Part shown: positions 7,917 through 16,761 of the stretch, piece after piece | Numbering within the stretch: position 1 is the stretch's first letter | Layout of the letters: each line of letters starts with the position of its first letter | Assembly (NCBI RefSeq): GCF_019635935.1 | Contig: NZ_JAHBYN010000001.1 | Location: 2,291,501-2,355,500, forward strand | Direction of reading: 5' to 3' | Source of the DNA: Parvibaculum sp. | GTDB taxonomy: Bacteria; Pseudomonadota; Alphaproteobacteria; Parvibaculales; Parvibaculaceae | DNA length: 64,000 bases | The notes under the pieces: generated by a model | What the model was told of the DNA's origin: nothing | The model's database searches: none | Seen by the model: only the letters and a program-made list of their open reading frames with translations | Position numbers and translations under genes: made by a program

Positions 7917-7959
7917 TGTCATCGATCTGTCAAAAAACTGTCACGGCTTTGTCGCAAGC
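7916..7959 (+). promoter_or_regulatory. Pho-box-like array of 11-bp repeats in a convergent gap
   Basis: Three tandem 11-bp units begin with CTGTCA (7916, 7927, 7938), and a fourth degenerate unit begins with TTGTCG (7949). This matches the PhoB box pattern of CTGTCA repeats every 11 bp. The array lies between two convergent genes (BVMO ends 7897, ATPase ends 7997), where no promoter is expected. On the plus strand it would drive transcription antisense to the ATPase 3' end. No clear -10 box and no convincing gene follow it. Confidence 0.55.
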
Positions 7960-7996
7960 CGCATTTGCGGGATGAAGCGCGGAACTTGTCCCCGCT

Positions 7997-10741
7997 TTAT
8001 CCCGCAAAAACATCTTTCCGCGCCCGCCGCGACCGAAGCGCGCCGAAGCCGAGCCGGACCCTTTTTTCAACTTCGAGAATAACGAACAGCGCCACGCCGA
8101 CCGCGACAATGACGAGCCCGTCGGCAAGCGCGACCGGCGCGGTGTCGAACGGGATCGCCATGAAGGGCGCATAGGTGAAGGCGAACTGCAGAAGGACGAC
8201 GGCCGCGATGCCGCCGAGCACGGCGGGCGTGCCGAAGAAGCCGCGCAGCGTCAGCGACGTGCCGTAAACATACCGTACACTGAAGAGATAGAAAATTTCC
8301 ATCACGACGATGGTGTTGACGACCATGGTGCGTGCGACCTCGGGCGGCAGGCCGCGGCCGATGGCCCAGGCGAACATGCCGAAAGCGCCGACGAGAAAGA
8401 GGATCGAGATAAAGACGATCCGCCAGACGACATCGCCACGCAGGATCGGTTCTTCGGCCGCGCGCGGCTTCTGCCGCATCGTGCCGGGCTCGGTCGGTTC
8501 GAAGGCAAGCACCATCGCCAGCGCGACCGAACTCACCATGTTGACCCAGAGAATCTGCACCGGCGTGATCGGCATTTCGAGGCCGGCCAGAATGGCGAAG
8601 ATGATGGTCATGGACTCGCCGCCATTGATCGGCAGCAGGAAGAGAATGGTCTTCTTGAGATTGTCGTAAACGGTGCGGCCTTCGCGCACGGCCGCGACGA
8701 TGGAGGCGAAATTGTCGTCGGCGAGAACCATCTCGCTGGCTTCCTTGGCGGCCTCGGTGCCTTTGCGGCCCATCGCGACGCCGACATCGGCGCGCTTCAG
8801 CGCCGGCGCGTCGTTGACGCCGTCGCCGGTCATCGCGACCGTCAGCCCGTCCGCCTGCAGCGCCTCGACGAGACGCAGCTTGTGTTCGGGCGTCGTGCGC
8901 GCAAAGACCTGCGTTTCGCGCGCCGCCTTGCGGAACGCCCAGTCGTCCAGCTCCTCGAGATCGCGACCGGTCAACACATGCGGATCGTCGGCAAGACCGA
9001 GCGACTTTGCGACCGCCTTTGCGGTCAACGCGTGGTCGCCGGTGATCATGACGGCGCGAATGCCGGCTTCCTTGCACGCCTTGACGGCTTCGATCGCCTC
9101 CTCGCGCGGCGGATCGATGAAGCCCATCAGGCCGAGAAAGACGAGCCCCTCCTCGATATGCCCGGTTTCGACGACGCTCTCGCTTTCGGCGACGCGCTTC
9201 ATCGCGAAGCCGAGAACGCGCTCGCCGCGCCCGGCCAGCGTCTCGACCTGGCCGTGCCAATAGGTGCGGTCGATGGGCGTGGCCTCGCCGTCCGCCAGCG
9301 CCCGGTCGGCCATGTCGATCAGCCGCTCCGGCGCGCCTTTGACGAAAATCGTGCGGCCGGCGTCGGTCTCGTTCAGCGTCGCCATGTATTTATGCGCGGA
9401 ATCGAACGGGATCTCGTCGTGACGCCTGTGATCGCGCCGCGCCTGCACAGGCTCAAGGCCGGCTTTCATCGCCAGCACCAGTAGCGCCGCCTCCATCGGA
9501 TCGCCGGCGACCGTCGTTTGTCCGTCCTCGTGCTTGACCTCGGCATCGTTGCAAAGCGTCGCCGCATCGAGAATGGCGGCAAGCGCCGGTGTGGCATCCG
9601 CCGTCACGTCGCGGCCGTCCTGCGTCAGCGTTCCCTCCGGCGTGTAGCCGGTCCCCGATACCTCGATATTGCCGTCGGCGGTCGCGACCGAGCGCACGAC
9701 CATTTCGTTGCGGGTCAGCGTGCCCGTCTTGTCGGAACAGATGACCGAAACGGCGCCCAGCGTCTCGACGGCGGGCAGGCGGCGGATGATCGCGTTGCGC
9801 CCGGCCATGCGCTGCACGCCGATGGCAAGCGTGATGGTCATGATCGCCGGAAGCCCCTCGGGAATGGCCGCGACAAAGAGGCCGACCACCGCCATGAAAG
9901 CATCGGGAAGTGCATAGGCGCGCAGCCAGACCGCGACGGCGAAGACAATGACGGCGGCCGTCAGCACCGCGAAGGTGATGTGGCGCGCGAACTCATCCAT
10001 CTGGCGCACCAGCGGCGTCTTCAGCTCGACGACCTCGGCGAGCATGCCGCTGATGCGGCCGAGCTCGGTCCGCGTGCCGGTCGCGACCGCGACGCCGACG
10101 CCGAGCCCCGCCACGGCGATGGTGCCCGAAAAGGCCATGCTGCTGCGGTCGCCGAGATCGGCGCCGGCGGCTACGGCCTCGACCGATTTGTCGACCGGCA
10201 CGGATTCGCCCGTCAGCGCCGCCTCGTCGAGCTTGAGGTTGCGGGCGCGGGTCAGGCGCAGATCGGCCGGCACGCGGTCGCCCGCCTCGACCAGCACGAT
10301 GTCGCCCGGCACCACCTCTTCCGCCTTGACGGCGATGCGGTGTCCGTCGCGCATCACGCTTGCCTCGGGGTCGATCATGCCGCGGATCGCCGCGAGCGCG
10401 TCCTCGGCCTTGCCTTCCTGGAAGAAGCCGATGGCGGTGTTGACGATCACGACCGCAAGGATGACCGCCGCGTCGATCGCGTGGCCGATCAGCAGCGACA
10501 GCGCGGCGGCGGCAATGAGCACATAGATCAGCAGGTTGTTGATCTGTGCGAGAAGGCGCTTCAGCGGCCCGCGCCGCGCGGCGGTGGCGAGGCGATTGGG
10601 ACCGAAATGGGCGAGACGCCGGGCGGCTTCGGCGGCGTCGAGACCGCCGGGCGTACTTTCGAGCGCCGCAAGCGTCTCGTCGACCGGCAGGGCGGCCCAG
10701 TCCTTGTCGGCGGAATGCGGCGGATGTTCGGTCGGAGACAT
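7997..10741 (-). CDS. Cation-translocating P-type ATPase (type II-like)
   Basis: This 914-residue P-type ATPase has the full domain set: N-terminal cation domain (residues 14-80), actuator TGES (177-180), M4 motif PEGLP (294-298), phosphorylation motif DKTGT (Asp 337), nucleotide-binding domain, hinge TGDGVNDAPAL, and four C-terminal membrane helices. PEGLP suggests a Ca2+ or related cation pump. The M6 segment reads WVNMVSSVALAM, without the Asp that helps coordinate Ca2+ in SERCA-type pumps, so the ion is uncertain; this variant is also found in CtpF-like bacterial pumps. It converges on the BVMO gene and is divergent from the kinase-like gene at 10961. It is probably monocistronic. Confidence 0.9.
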   Translation of the reverse strand: MSPTEHPPHSADKDWAALPVDETLAALESTPGGLDAAEAARRLAHFGPNRLATAARRGPLKRLLAQINNLLIYVLIAAAALSLLIGHAIDAAVILAVVIVNTAIGFFQEGKAEDALAAIRGMIDPEASVMRDGHRIAVKAEEVVPGDIVLVEAGDRVPADLRLTRARNLKLDEAALTGESVPVDKSVEAVAAGADLGDRSSMAFSGTIAVAGLGVGVAVATGTRTELGRISGMLAEVVELKTPLVRQMDEFARHITFAVLTAAVIVFAVAVWLRAYALPDAFMAVVGLFVAAIPEGLPAIMTITLAIGVQRMAGRNAIIRRLPAVETLGAVSVICSDKTGTLTRNEMVVRSVATADGNIEVSGTGYTPEGTLTQDGRDVTADATPALAAILDAATLCNDAEVKHEDGQTTVAGDPMEAALLVLAMKAGLEPVQARRDHRRHDEIPFDSAHKYMATLNETDAGRTIFVKGAPERLIDMADRALADGEATPIDRTYWHGQVETLAGRGERVLGFAMKRVAESESVVETGHIEEGLVFLGLMGFIDPPREEAIEAVKACKEAGIRAVMITGDHALTAKAVAKSLGLADDPHVLTGRDLEELDDWAFRKAARETQVFARTTPEHKLRLVEALQADGLTVAMTGDGVNDAPALKRADVGVAMGRKGTEAAKEASEMVLADDNFASIVAAVREGRTVYDNLKKTILFLLPINGGESMTIIFAILAGLEMPITPVQILWVNMVSSVALAMVLAFEPTEPGTMRQKPRAAEEPILRGDVVWRIVFISILFLVGAFGMFAWAIGRGLPPEVARTMVVNTIVVMEIFYLFSVRYVYGTSLTLRGFFGTPAVLGGIAAVVLLQFAFTYAPFMAIPFDTAPVALADGLVIVAVGVALFVILEVEKRVRLGFGALRSRRARKDVFAG

Positions 10742-10960
10742 CGGTCACCCGTTTGTCGCATGGAAGTTATGGCGCATGGACATGCGCTGCCGGGATGGGA
10801 GCAATGATAGCAAAGCGGGCCGCCGCCGTCGCCGGGCCGCCGCGTGGCGCGACATTTCGCGCGCGGGCGGCGAAGTGCCGCCGGAATGGAGCGGTCGTTC
10901 CTTCGCGGGCGCGAGGCGCCGTAGCAGCATCGTCCGATGCAACGTGGAAAGCGGATCGAA

Positions 10961-12163
10961 ATGCCGGATGTGACCGGGGCATCGCGCCCCGGCGGCGGTG
11001 CGGGCGATCCCGAATTCGCCACCGGCTGGCTCAACCGCATCGTCGATCTCGCCGGGCCGCTGGAAGAAGCGCCGGCCGGCGCGCCGGACGATGCCTCGAC
11101 ATATTTTGTTCTGCACAAGCCCGGCGGCTTCATATGGGTGCCGGCGGATGCCGAACGCTGGCTGCCGCATATCCGCGCCTTCGGGCTCATCGCGGGCGAT
11201 CCGGCGCAGGCGGTGCGGCGGATGCGCGATGAGGCGCGGCGGCCCCATGGCGAAAGGCAGGCGATGCGGGTGCGCCTGCCGGCGGGCGCGACGATCCGGT
11301 TCAACGGCCGGACATTCGAGGATACCGCGCTGCTGGCGCGCACCGCCAGCCTCAAGGTGGTCGGCGCCGTCATCGACCGCGAAAGCGGCGCCGGGCGCGC
11401 GGTGCTGAAGGGGGCGGGTCTGCCGCGCATCGCGCGCAATCTCGGCCATGAATATGCGGCGCTGCAAGGCGTCGCCGGACGGGGCATCGCGCCGCGGCCC
11501 TTCGGCGCCGGCGGCACCTTCGCGAACGGCGAGGGACCGGTGACGACGGCGCAGAGCTGGTGCGCCGGGCGGCTGGTTGCGGGCCGGCCGGTGGCCGACC
11601 TCGCATTCCTGCGCGCGGTCGAGGCGACCTTGCTACGTCTCGTGGAGCCCGAAGCGGAGGTGACGCTGCGCGGCCTTGCCGAGGAACGCGCCGCCGAGAT
11701 CGCCGCATATCCGCGTCTCGAACACGCCGAGAAGCAGGCCTTGCTGCGCCTGCTCACGCGGGTGCGCGACCGGACGCCGGTTGCCGCCTCGCGGCTGCAT
11801 GGCGACATGCGGCCGCTCAACATGCTGCACGTGCCGGGCGGCACGACGCTGCGGCTGCTCGACTGGGAATTTTCGCGAACCCGCTCGCTCGGTCTTCTCG
11901 ATTTCCTGCGCTTCGCGCTCGACCGGCATTATGCGGCCGGAACGGCGGCGTCGCTCGAGGCGCTGATCGACGCGCCGGCGCGGCGGCTTGTCGATTTCAT
12001 GCGCGCCTCGCAACTTCCCGGCGCGCAACTGCCGTTCGGCGAACTGCTGCCGCTGCATTTCGTCATACATTATGCCGACCGGATCGGCTCCTTCGGCCGC
12101 ACCTCGCCGCGCATGATGACGCTGCAACGGATCCTCGCCGGCGAAATGCGCGCCGCCGCCTAG
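10961..12163 (+). CDS. Aminoglycoside-phosphotransferase-fold kinase-like protein
   Basis: This protein of about 400 residues carries the APH-type kinase core near its C-terminal half: LHGDMRPLNML (the HxDxxxxN catalytic loop, about residues 280-290) and LRLLDWEFS (metal-binding Asp). The first 150 residues are not a familiar N-lobe. ATG 10961 is preferred over in-frame ATG 10937 because GGAAAGCGGA precedes it. The substrate is unknown: the fold covers sugar, choline, homoserine and antibiotic kinases. It stands alone, and its stop overlaps the stop of the opposite-strand small gene by sharing CTAG. Confidence 0.65.
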   Translation: MPDVTGASRPGGGAGDPEFATGWLNRIVDLAGPLEEAPAGAPDDASTYFVLHKPGGFIWVPADAERWLPHIRAFGLIAGDPAQAVRRMRDEARRPHGERQAMRVRLPAGATIRFNGRTFEDTALLARTASLKVVGAVIDRESGAGRAVLKGAGLPRIARNLGHEYAALQGVAGRGIAPRPFGAGGTFANGEGPVTTAQSWCAGRLVAGRPVADLAFLRAVEATLLRLVEPEAEVTLRGLAEERAAEIAAYPRLEHAEKQALLRLLTRVRDRTPVAASRLHGDMRPLNMLHVPGGTTLRLLDWEFSRTRSLGLLDFLRFALDRHYAAGTAASLEALIDAPARRLVDFMRASQLPGAQLPFGELLPLHFVIHYADRIGSFGRTSPRMMTLQRILAGEMRAAA

Positions 12164-12372
12164 TCCTCGACATCCTTGTAGAAGAACGACGCCGTCACCA
12201 CGCCGATGACAAGCGCGATGCCGAGAAAGTCGACCCATGCCCATGCGGGATCGAAGGGCAGCGGAACGCCGGCGAGACGCAGCAGCGCTTCCGCGCCGAC
12301 CACGACACCGGCCCCCGCCGCGCATGAAAGGACATGCGCGGCGATGCGGCCATGGGTGACGCGCCAGGCCAT
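12160..12372 (-). CDS. Small two-helix membrane protein
   Basis: This is a 70-residue protein with two likely membrane helices (about residues 12-34 and 46-65) and an acidic C-terminal end (KDVED). It starts 7 bp after the stop of the nitronate monooxygenase-like gene and may be the last gene of that operon. I do not recognise the family. Its frame composition is like that of its neighbours. Confidence 0.55.
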   Translation of the reverse strand: MAWRVTHGRIAAHVLSCAAGAGVVVGAEALLRLAGVPLPFDPAWAWVDFLGIALVIGVVTASFFYKDVED

Positions 12373-12379
12373 GAAGGCC

Positions 12380-13354
12380 TCAGGCGACGAGCTTGTCGAG
12401 CCGCTGGCGGATGATCTGCTCGGCTTCCGCCATCATCCGGTCGATCAGCTCCTTGCAGGTGGGCACGTCGTGGATGAGCCCGGCCACCATGCCGCAGCTC
12501 CAGGCGCCCGCATCCATTTCGCCGCCCTGCATGACGCGCGGATAGACGCCGCCGACCAGTTCGCGAATGTCCTCGATGCCGAGGCTTGCGCCTTTTTCGC
12601 GTTCGATCTCGACGATCTTGTCGACGGCGGCGTTGGCCAGCACGCGCTCGGTATTGCGCAAGGGACGCATGATGAGGCGGGTGTCGAGTTCGCTCGCCGC
12701 GATCAGCGCCTGTTTGACGTTCTCATGCACCGGCGCTTCCTTGGTGGCGATGAAGCGCGTGCCCATGTTGATGCCGTCGGCGCCGAGCGCCAGCGCGGCA
12801 ACGAGTTGTGAGGCCGTGCCCATGCCGCCCGAAGCGACGAAGGGGATTTTCAGTTCCTCGGCCGCGCGCGGCAGCAGGATCATGTTCGGAATGTCGTCCT
12901 CGCCGGGATGGCCGCCGCATTCGAAACCGTCGACGCTGACCGCGTCGCAACCGATGCGCTCGGCCTTCAGCGAGTGGCGGACGGAGGTGCATTTGTGGAT
13001 GACCTTGATGCCCGCATCCTTCATCGCCGGCATATAGGCTTCGGGACTGCGGCCCGCCGTCTCGACGATGCGAACGCCGCCGTCGATGATCGCCTTGATA
13101 TATTCAGGATACGGAGGATTGGCGAAGCCCGGCAGGAAGGTCAAGTTCACGCCGATCGGCTTGTCGGTCATCTTCTTGCATTTCGCGATCTCGTTGGCGA
13201 GATCCTTCGGCGTCGGCTGGGTCAGCGCCGTGATGATGCCAAGCCCGCCGGCATTCGACACGGCGGCCGCCATTTCGGCGAGGCCGACGAAATGCATGCC
13301 GCCCTGGATGATCGGATGCTGGATGCCGAAAAGTTCGGTAATGCGCGTCTTCAT
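12380..13354 (-). CDS. Nitronate monooxygenase family flavoprotein (NPD/FabK-like)
   Basis: The product is a 324-residue FMN-binding TIM-barrel protein. It begins TELFGIQHPIIQGGMHFVG and contains VDGFECGGHPGEDD, with the conserved GGH typical of 2-nitropropane dioxygenase/enoyl reductase relatives. The phosphate-binding strand is near GADGINMGTRF. Members oxidise alkyl nitronates or reduce enoyl thioesters, and the sequence alone does not decide which. The start at 13354 is where homology begins; longer frames upstream are not supported. It follows the crotonase gene by 41 bp and precedes the small membrane gene, suggesting a three-gene operon linked to acyl-CoA metabolism. Confidence 0.85.
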   Translation of the reverse strand: MKTRITELFGIQHPIIQGGMHFVGLAEMAAAVSNAGGLGIITALTQPTPKDLANEIAKCKKMTDKPIGVNLTFLPGFANPPYPEYIKAIIDGGVRIVETAGRSPEAYMPAMKDAGIKVIHKCTSVRHSLKAERIGCDAVSVDGFECGGHPGEDDIPNMILLPRAAEELKIPFVASGGMGTASQLVAALALGADGINMGTRFIATKEAPVHENVKQALIAASELDTRLIMRPLRNTERVLANAAVDKIVEIEREKGASLGIEDIRELVGGVYPRVMQGGEMDAGAWSCGMVAGLIHDVPTCKELIDRMMAEAEQIIRQRLDKLVA

Positions 13355-13395
13355 GTTTGTTGCCTTCGTTTTCGATGAAAATAGGAGATGCCGGA

Positions 13396-14208
13396 TCAGC
13401 CGGCGAATTGCGGGCGGCGCTTTTCGAGATTGGCCATGATGGCTTCTTTCTGGTGCGCGCCGCCGATCAGCTTGTCCTGCTCGACGGATTCGGCCAGCAG
13501 GATCGCGCCGGCGTCGTTGTCCGGCGCATCGTTGAGGATGCGCTTGGCGGCGCGAATGGCCGACGGGCTCTTGTCGGCGATCTCGCGCGCCACCGCGAGC
13601 GCCTCGGCATAGGGGTCGTCGCAGAGCCGCGTCGCAAAGCCGTAGGCGAGCGCCGCATCGGCCTCGAAGATGCGGCCGGTATAGGTGAGGTCGCGGATCA
13701 CGTCTTCGCGCGCGAGACCCCGCATCAGATACATGCCGGCCATGTCGGGCACGAGGCCCCATTTGATTTCCATGACCGAGAAGCGCGTGCCGGGCGCCAC
13801 GAAGCGCATATCGGCGCCGAGCGCGACCTGGAAGCCGCCGCCAAAGGCGACGCCGTGAACGGCGGCGATGACCGGCACCGGAATGTCGCGCCAGACAAGC
13901 GCCGCATATTGCGCGCGGTTGGCGATGCCGTGGGTGCGCTGTTCGAGGCGGCCCGTGACCTCGGACTTGTTCGCCTCGCGCTCGCCGCTCGCCATGCGGC
14001 CGAAATTGCTCATGTCGAGCCCGGCGCAGAAGGCGCGGCCTTCGCCGGAAATGACGACGGCGCGCACCGATTTGTCGGCTTTCAGCTTTTCGCCGGTGTC
14101 GAGCAGGGCCATGAACATCGCATCGTCGAGCGCGTTCATCTTGTCGGCGCGGGTGAGGCGCACATCGGCGACCCCTTCGGTTATCGTCGTCTTGATGCGT
14201 TCTTCCAT
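13396..14208 (-). CDS. Crotonase/enoyl-CoA hydratase family protein
   Basis: This 270-residue crotonase fold protein binds acyl-CoA. The oxyanion-hole region reads RAFCAGLDMSNF, and HGVAFGGGFQVALGADMRF carries the second oxyanion Gly. The first catalytic Glu of true hydratases (in GGGxEL) is replaced by Gln here (GGGFQVAL). The second acidic position appears kept in SVMEIKWG. Hydration of enoyl-CoA is therefore doubtful, and isomerase, hydrolase or decarboxylase-type chemistry is possible. ATG 14208 has a strong GGAGG upstream. It is the first gene of a probable operon with the nitronate monooxygenase. Confidence 0.88.
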   Translation of the reverse strand: MEERIKTTITEGVADVRLTRADKMNALDDAMFMALLDTGEKLKADKSVRAVVISGEGRAFCAGLDMSNFGRMASGEREANKSEVTGRLEQRTHGIANRAQYAALVWRDIPVPVIAAVHGVAFGGGFQVALGADMRFVAPGTRFSVMEIKWGLVPDMAGMYLMRGLAREDVIRDLTYTGRIFEADAALAYGFATRLCDDPYAEALAVAREIADKSPSAIRAAKRILNDAPDNDAGAILLAESVEQDKLIGGAHQKEAIMANLEKRRPQFAG

Positions 14209-14516
14209 GAGCCCGCCTCCCGGTTGCTTTCGGTCTGTTTCGGTTGCAAGAGTCATAGCGGCCCGGCGGACGAATACAAGGCCGGGAGCGGTCGGACGGC
14301 TCTGCAGAAATGAACCGGGCCCGACTGACGCAGCGGCACTACCCGATAGAGGAATAGGGCTGACATTCAGTCAGGTGTAGCTGGTTCTTTTTTCAGGGAA
14401 CGGGCCGATTGGAATTGATCGGGACGCCCAAGTTTCTCTAAGCTTGCCGTTCCCTTGGGAGGGGGAAGCTGCGAGCGAGCGGCAGGCGTCAAAGGCAGGG
14501 ATGCGGGCGGAGGGGA
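14209..14516. promoter_or_regulatory. Upstream region of the liv-type operon with CTGAC/GTCAG palindrome
   Basis: This 308-bp gap lies between the divergent crotonase gene and the transporter operon. It holds no gene. A perfect inverted repeat CTGAC-ATTCA-GTCAG is at 14360-14374. It resembles operators of TetR-type regulators of fatty-acid genes, but no regulator gene is adjacent. GGAGGGGAATGG (14510-14516 and on) supplies the ribosome binding site of the first permease gene. No good -35/-10 pair was seen. Confidence 0.45.
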
Positions 14517-15506
14517 ATGGATAGAGTTCTGGGACGGATATGGTGGCTGCTTGCGGCCAGCGCCGTCATTGCGTTCCTTTCGCCGCCGTTTCTCTGGCTT
14601 TTCGGCATCATGGATGGGGCCGGGCTGACGCTCTATCTGCAACAGGTGGTGAGCGGCACGGCAAACGGCTGCGTCTATGCCCTCGTCGCGCTCGGCATCG
14701 TGCTGATCTACAAGGCGACCGAAACCATCAATTTCGCGCAAGGCGAGCTGATGATGGTGGGCGCCTTTCTCGCCTTCACCTTCATCACCATGTACGGCTT
14801 CGGGTTCTGGATCGGCGCGGCCATGGCGGTGGCGGGCGGCGTGCTGTTCGGCATGGCGACCGACCGCGCGATCATCCGCCCCGTGGTCGGCCAGCCGGTT
14901 TTTGCCATCGTCATGGTGACGCTGGGCTTCGGCTTCGTGGTGCGCGCCGTCGTCAGCATGATCCCCGGCTGGGGCACCGACACCTATGCGCTGGCGACGC
15001 CTTTCTCCGGCGCGGACCTGCGCCTCGGCGCGCTGGTAGTCAGCCAGGATTATGCGGCCATCATCGTCAGCACGGTGGTGCTGGTCGCGTTCCTATTCGT
15101 TTTCTTTCGCTACACGAGGCTCGGCGTCGCGATGGAAGCCTCGTCGGAAAACCAGCTCGCGGCCTATTACATGGGCATCCCGGTCAAGCGCGTCTACACG
15201 CTGATCTGGGGCCTTTCGGCCGGTGTCGCGGCTTTCGCCGGCCTCCTGCTGGCGCCGGTCACCTTCATCCACACGCAGATGGGCTTCGGCGTCGTCTTCA
15301 AGGCCTTTCCGGCCGCGATCCTGGGCGGCTTCGGCTCGATCCCCGGCGCCATCGTCGGTGGACTGATTATCGGCATCGTCGAGGCGCTGGCGGGCTTCTA
15401 TCTGCCCGAAGGCTTCAAGGACGTGGCGGCCTATGTGGTGCTGCTGGTCGTGCTGTTGCTGAAGCCGGAAGGCATTTTCGGCCGTGTCGTCGTGAAGAAA
15501 GTGTGA
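14517..15506 (+). CDS. livH: ABC transporter permease, LivH type
   Basis: This 329-residue inner-membrane permease of the branched-chain amino-acid (HAAT) family has about eight membrane helices. Typical features are GTANGCVYALVALGIVLIYK near residue 48, NFAQGELMMVG, and the C-terminal coupling region AAILGGFGSIPGAIVGG. With LivM, LivG and LivF it forms the transporter; the binding protein is encoded last in the operon (20168). Because an acyl-CoA ligase sits in the same operon, the substrate may be an organic or aromatic acid rather than an amino acid. ATG 14517 has a purine-rich ribosome binding site. Confidence 0.93.
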   Translation: MDRVLGRIWWLLAASAVIAFLSPPFLWLFGIMDGAGLTLYLQQVVSGTANGCVYALVALGIVLIYKATETINFAQGELMMVGAFLAFTFITMYGFGFWIGAAMAVAGGVLFGMATDRAIIRPVVGQPVFAIVMVTLGFGFVVRAVVSMIPGWGTDTYALATPFSGADLRLGALVVSQDYAAIIVSTVVLVAFLFVFFRYTRLGVAMEASSENQLAAYYMGIPVKRVYTLIWGLSAGVAAFAGLLLAPVTFIHTQMGFGVVFKAFPAAILGGFGSIPGAIVGGLIIGIVEALAGFYLPEGFKDVAAYVVLLVVLLLKPEGIFGRVVVKKV

Positions 15507-15513
15507 GGGCGGC

Positions 15514-16761
15514 ATGCGTTTTCTCTTCAAAACCGACTACGCGCAGGACACCCGCCTCTTTCCCTTCGGCGGCACAAGGCGCTTCTGGGCGGGCCTCGCG
15601 CTTTATGCTGCGATCCTCGTGGCGCTGGCGCATTACGCGCCGGTGGCGCTGAGCCCGACGCATTGGCTCGGCATCGGGATCGTCTATGCCGTTCTCTTCG
15701 GCGCGGTTCTCCTGCGCCAGAATGCCGACGGCGAGGGCGGCCATGCGGCCTTCTGGTATGGGCTGCTCGGCGTCGGCGCGCTGTCGGCGCCCTTCGTACT
15801 CGATCTCTATTTCCTGAGCCAGATCACCTTCGTCTATGTCTATGCGATTGCCGGCGTCGGGCTGATCCTGTTGCTCGGCATGTGCGGCCAGATTTCGCTC
15901 GGCCATGCCGCCTTCATGGCCTGCGGCGCCTACACGGCGGGCCTGTTGCAGGCGCAGGGCTTCGACCTACTGGTGACGCTGCCGGCCGCCATCCTCCTGT
16001 CGGCGGCGCTCGGCGTCGTGATCGGCCTGCCGGCGCTGCGCATGACCGGCATCTATCTCGCCTTCGCGACCTATGCCTTCGCCTTCATCGTCGAGGAAGT
16101 GCTGGCGCGCTGGGACGGGCTGACCGGCGGCAATATGGGCTTCGTGCTCTCCGACCCCTCGATCCTCGGCTACAGCTTCGACAGCGAACAGAAGATGTAT
16201 TACCTGGCGATGGCGCTCTTCGTGCTGACGCTGCTGGCGGGGCTCAATATCCGCCGCTCCTCGACGGGCCGCGCCTTCATGGCGATCCGCGATTCCGAAA
16301 CGGCGGCGGAAGCGATGGGCGTCAATCTCGCAGTCTACAAGACGACGGCCTTCGCGATTTCAGCCGGCATGGCGGGGCTTGCGGGCGCCGTCTATGCGCA
16401 TCTGCTTTTCTTCATCAGCCCCGAAGGCTTCACGATTTTCCTGTCGATCAACCTCCTTGTGCTGGCGGTGATCGGCGGGCTTGCCTCGATGCATGGCGCG
16501 GTCTTCGGCGCCGCCTTCATCGTCGTGCTGCCGCAATTGATCTCGCTGACCAAGGACAGCCTGCCGCCGGTCGTCGGGCAGTTGCCGGGGCTCGAGTCCG
16601 GCATTTTCGGCCTTGTCATCGTCCTCTTCGTGATCTTCGAACCGATGGGCATTCACGGCCGCTGGATGAAGATCAAGACCTATTTCCAGCTTTTCCCGCT
16701 CTACAAGCGCGGCACCTTCAAGCGCCAGAAGAGCTACATGGTCAGCGAGAAAAACCGATGA
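15514..16761 (+). CDS. livM: ABC transporter permease, LivM type
   Basis: This 415-residue HAAT-family permease is longer than many because of an N-terminal extension with extra helices. The core starts near VYVYAIAGVGLILLLGMCGQ, with LGHAAFMACGAYTAG and the coupling region NLLVLAVIGGLASMHGAVFG. It begins 8 bp after livH, and its stop overlaps the livG start (ATGA at 16758), so translation is probably coupled. Confidence 0.93.
   Translation: MRFLFKTDYAQDTRLFPFGGTRRFWAGLALYAAILVALAHYAPVALSPTHWLGIGIVYAVLFGAVLLRQNADGEGGHAAFWYGLLGVGALSAPFVLDLYFLSQITFVYVYAIAGVGLILLLGMCGQISLGHAAFMACGAYTAGLLQAQGFDLLVTLPAAILLSAALGVVIGLPALRMTGIYLAFATYAFAFIVEEVLARWDGLTGGNMGFVLSDPSILGYSFDSEQKMYYLAMALFVLTLLAGLNIRRSSTGRAFMAIRDSETAAEAMGVNLAVYKTTAFAISAGMAGLAGAVYAHLLFFISPEGFTIFLSINLLVLAVIGGLASMHGAVFGAAFIVVLPQLISLTKDSLPPVVGQLPGLESGIFGLVIVLFVIFEPMGIHGRWMKIKTYFQLFPLYKRGTFKRQKSYMVSEKNR

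Noticed and set aside
7972..8082. Short plus-strand ORF (about 36 codons) downstream of the Pho-like array
   Set aside because: It has no ribosome binding site or recognisable sequence and overlaps the ATPase 3' end. It is not supported as a gene, although a transcript there is possible.
13357..14313. Plus-strand open frame opposite the crotonase gene
   Set aside because: The opposite strand encodes an intact crotonase with GGAGG at its start. The plus frame has no motif.
15663..16757. In-frame upstream extension of livG across livM
   Set aside because: The extension reads livM in the wrong frame. The ATGA overlap at 16758 and the start of homology fix the livG start.
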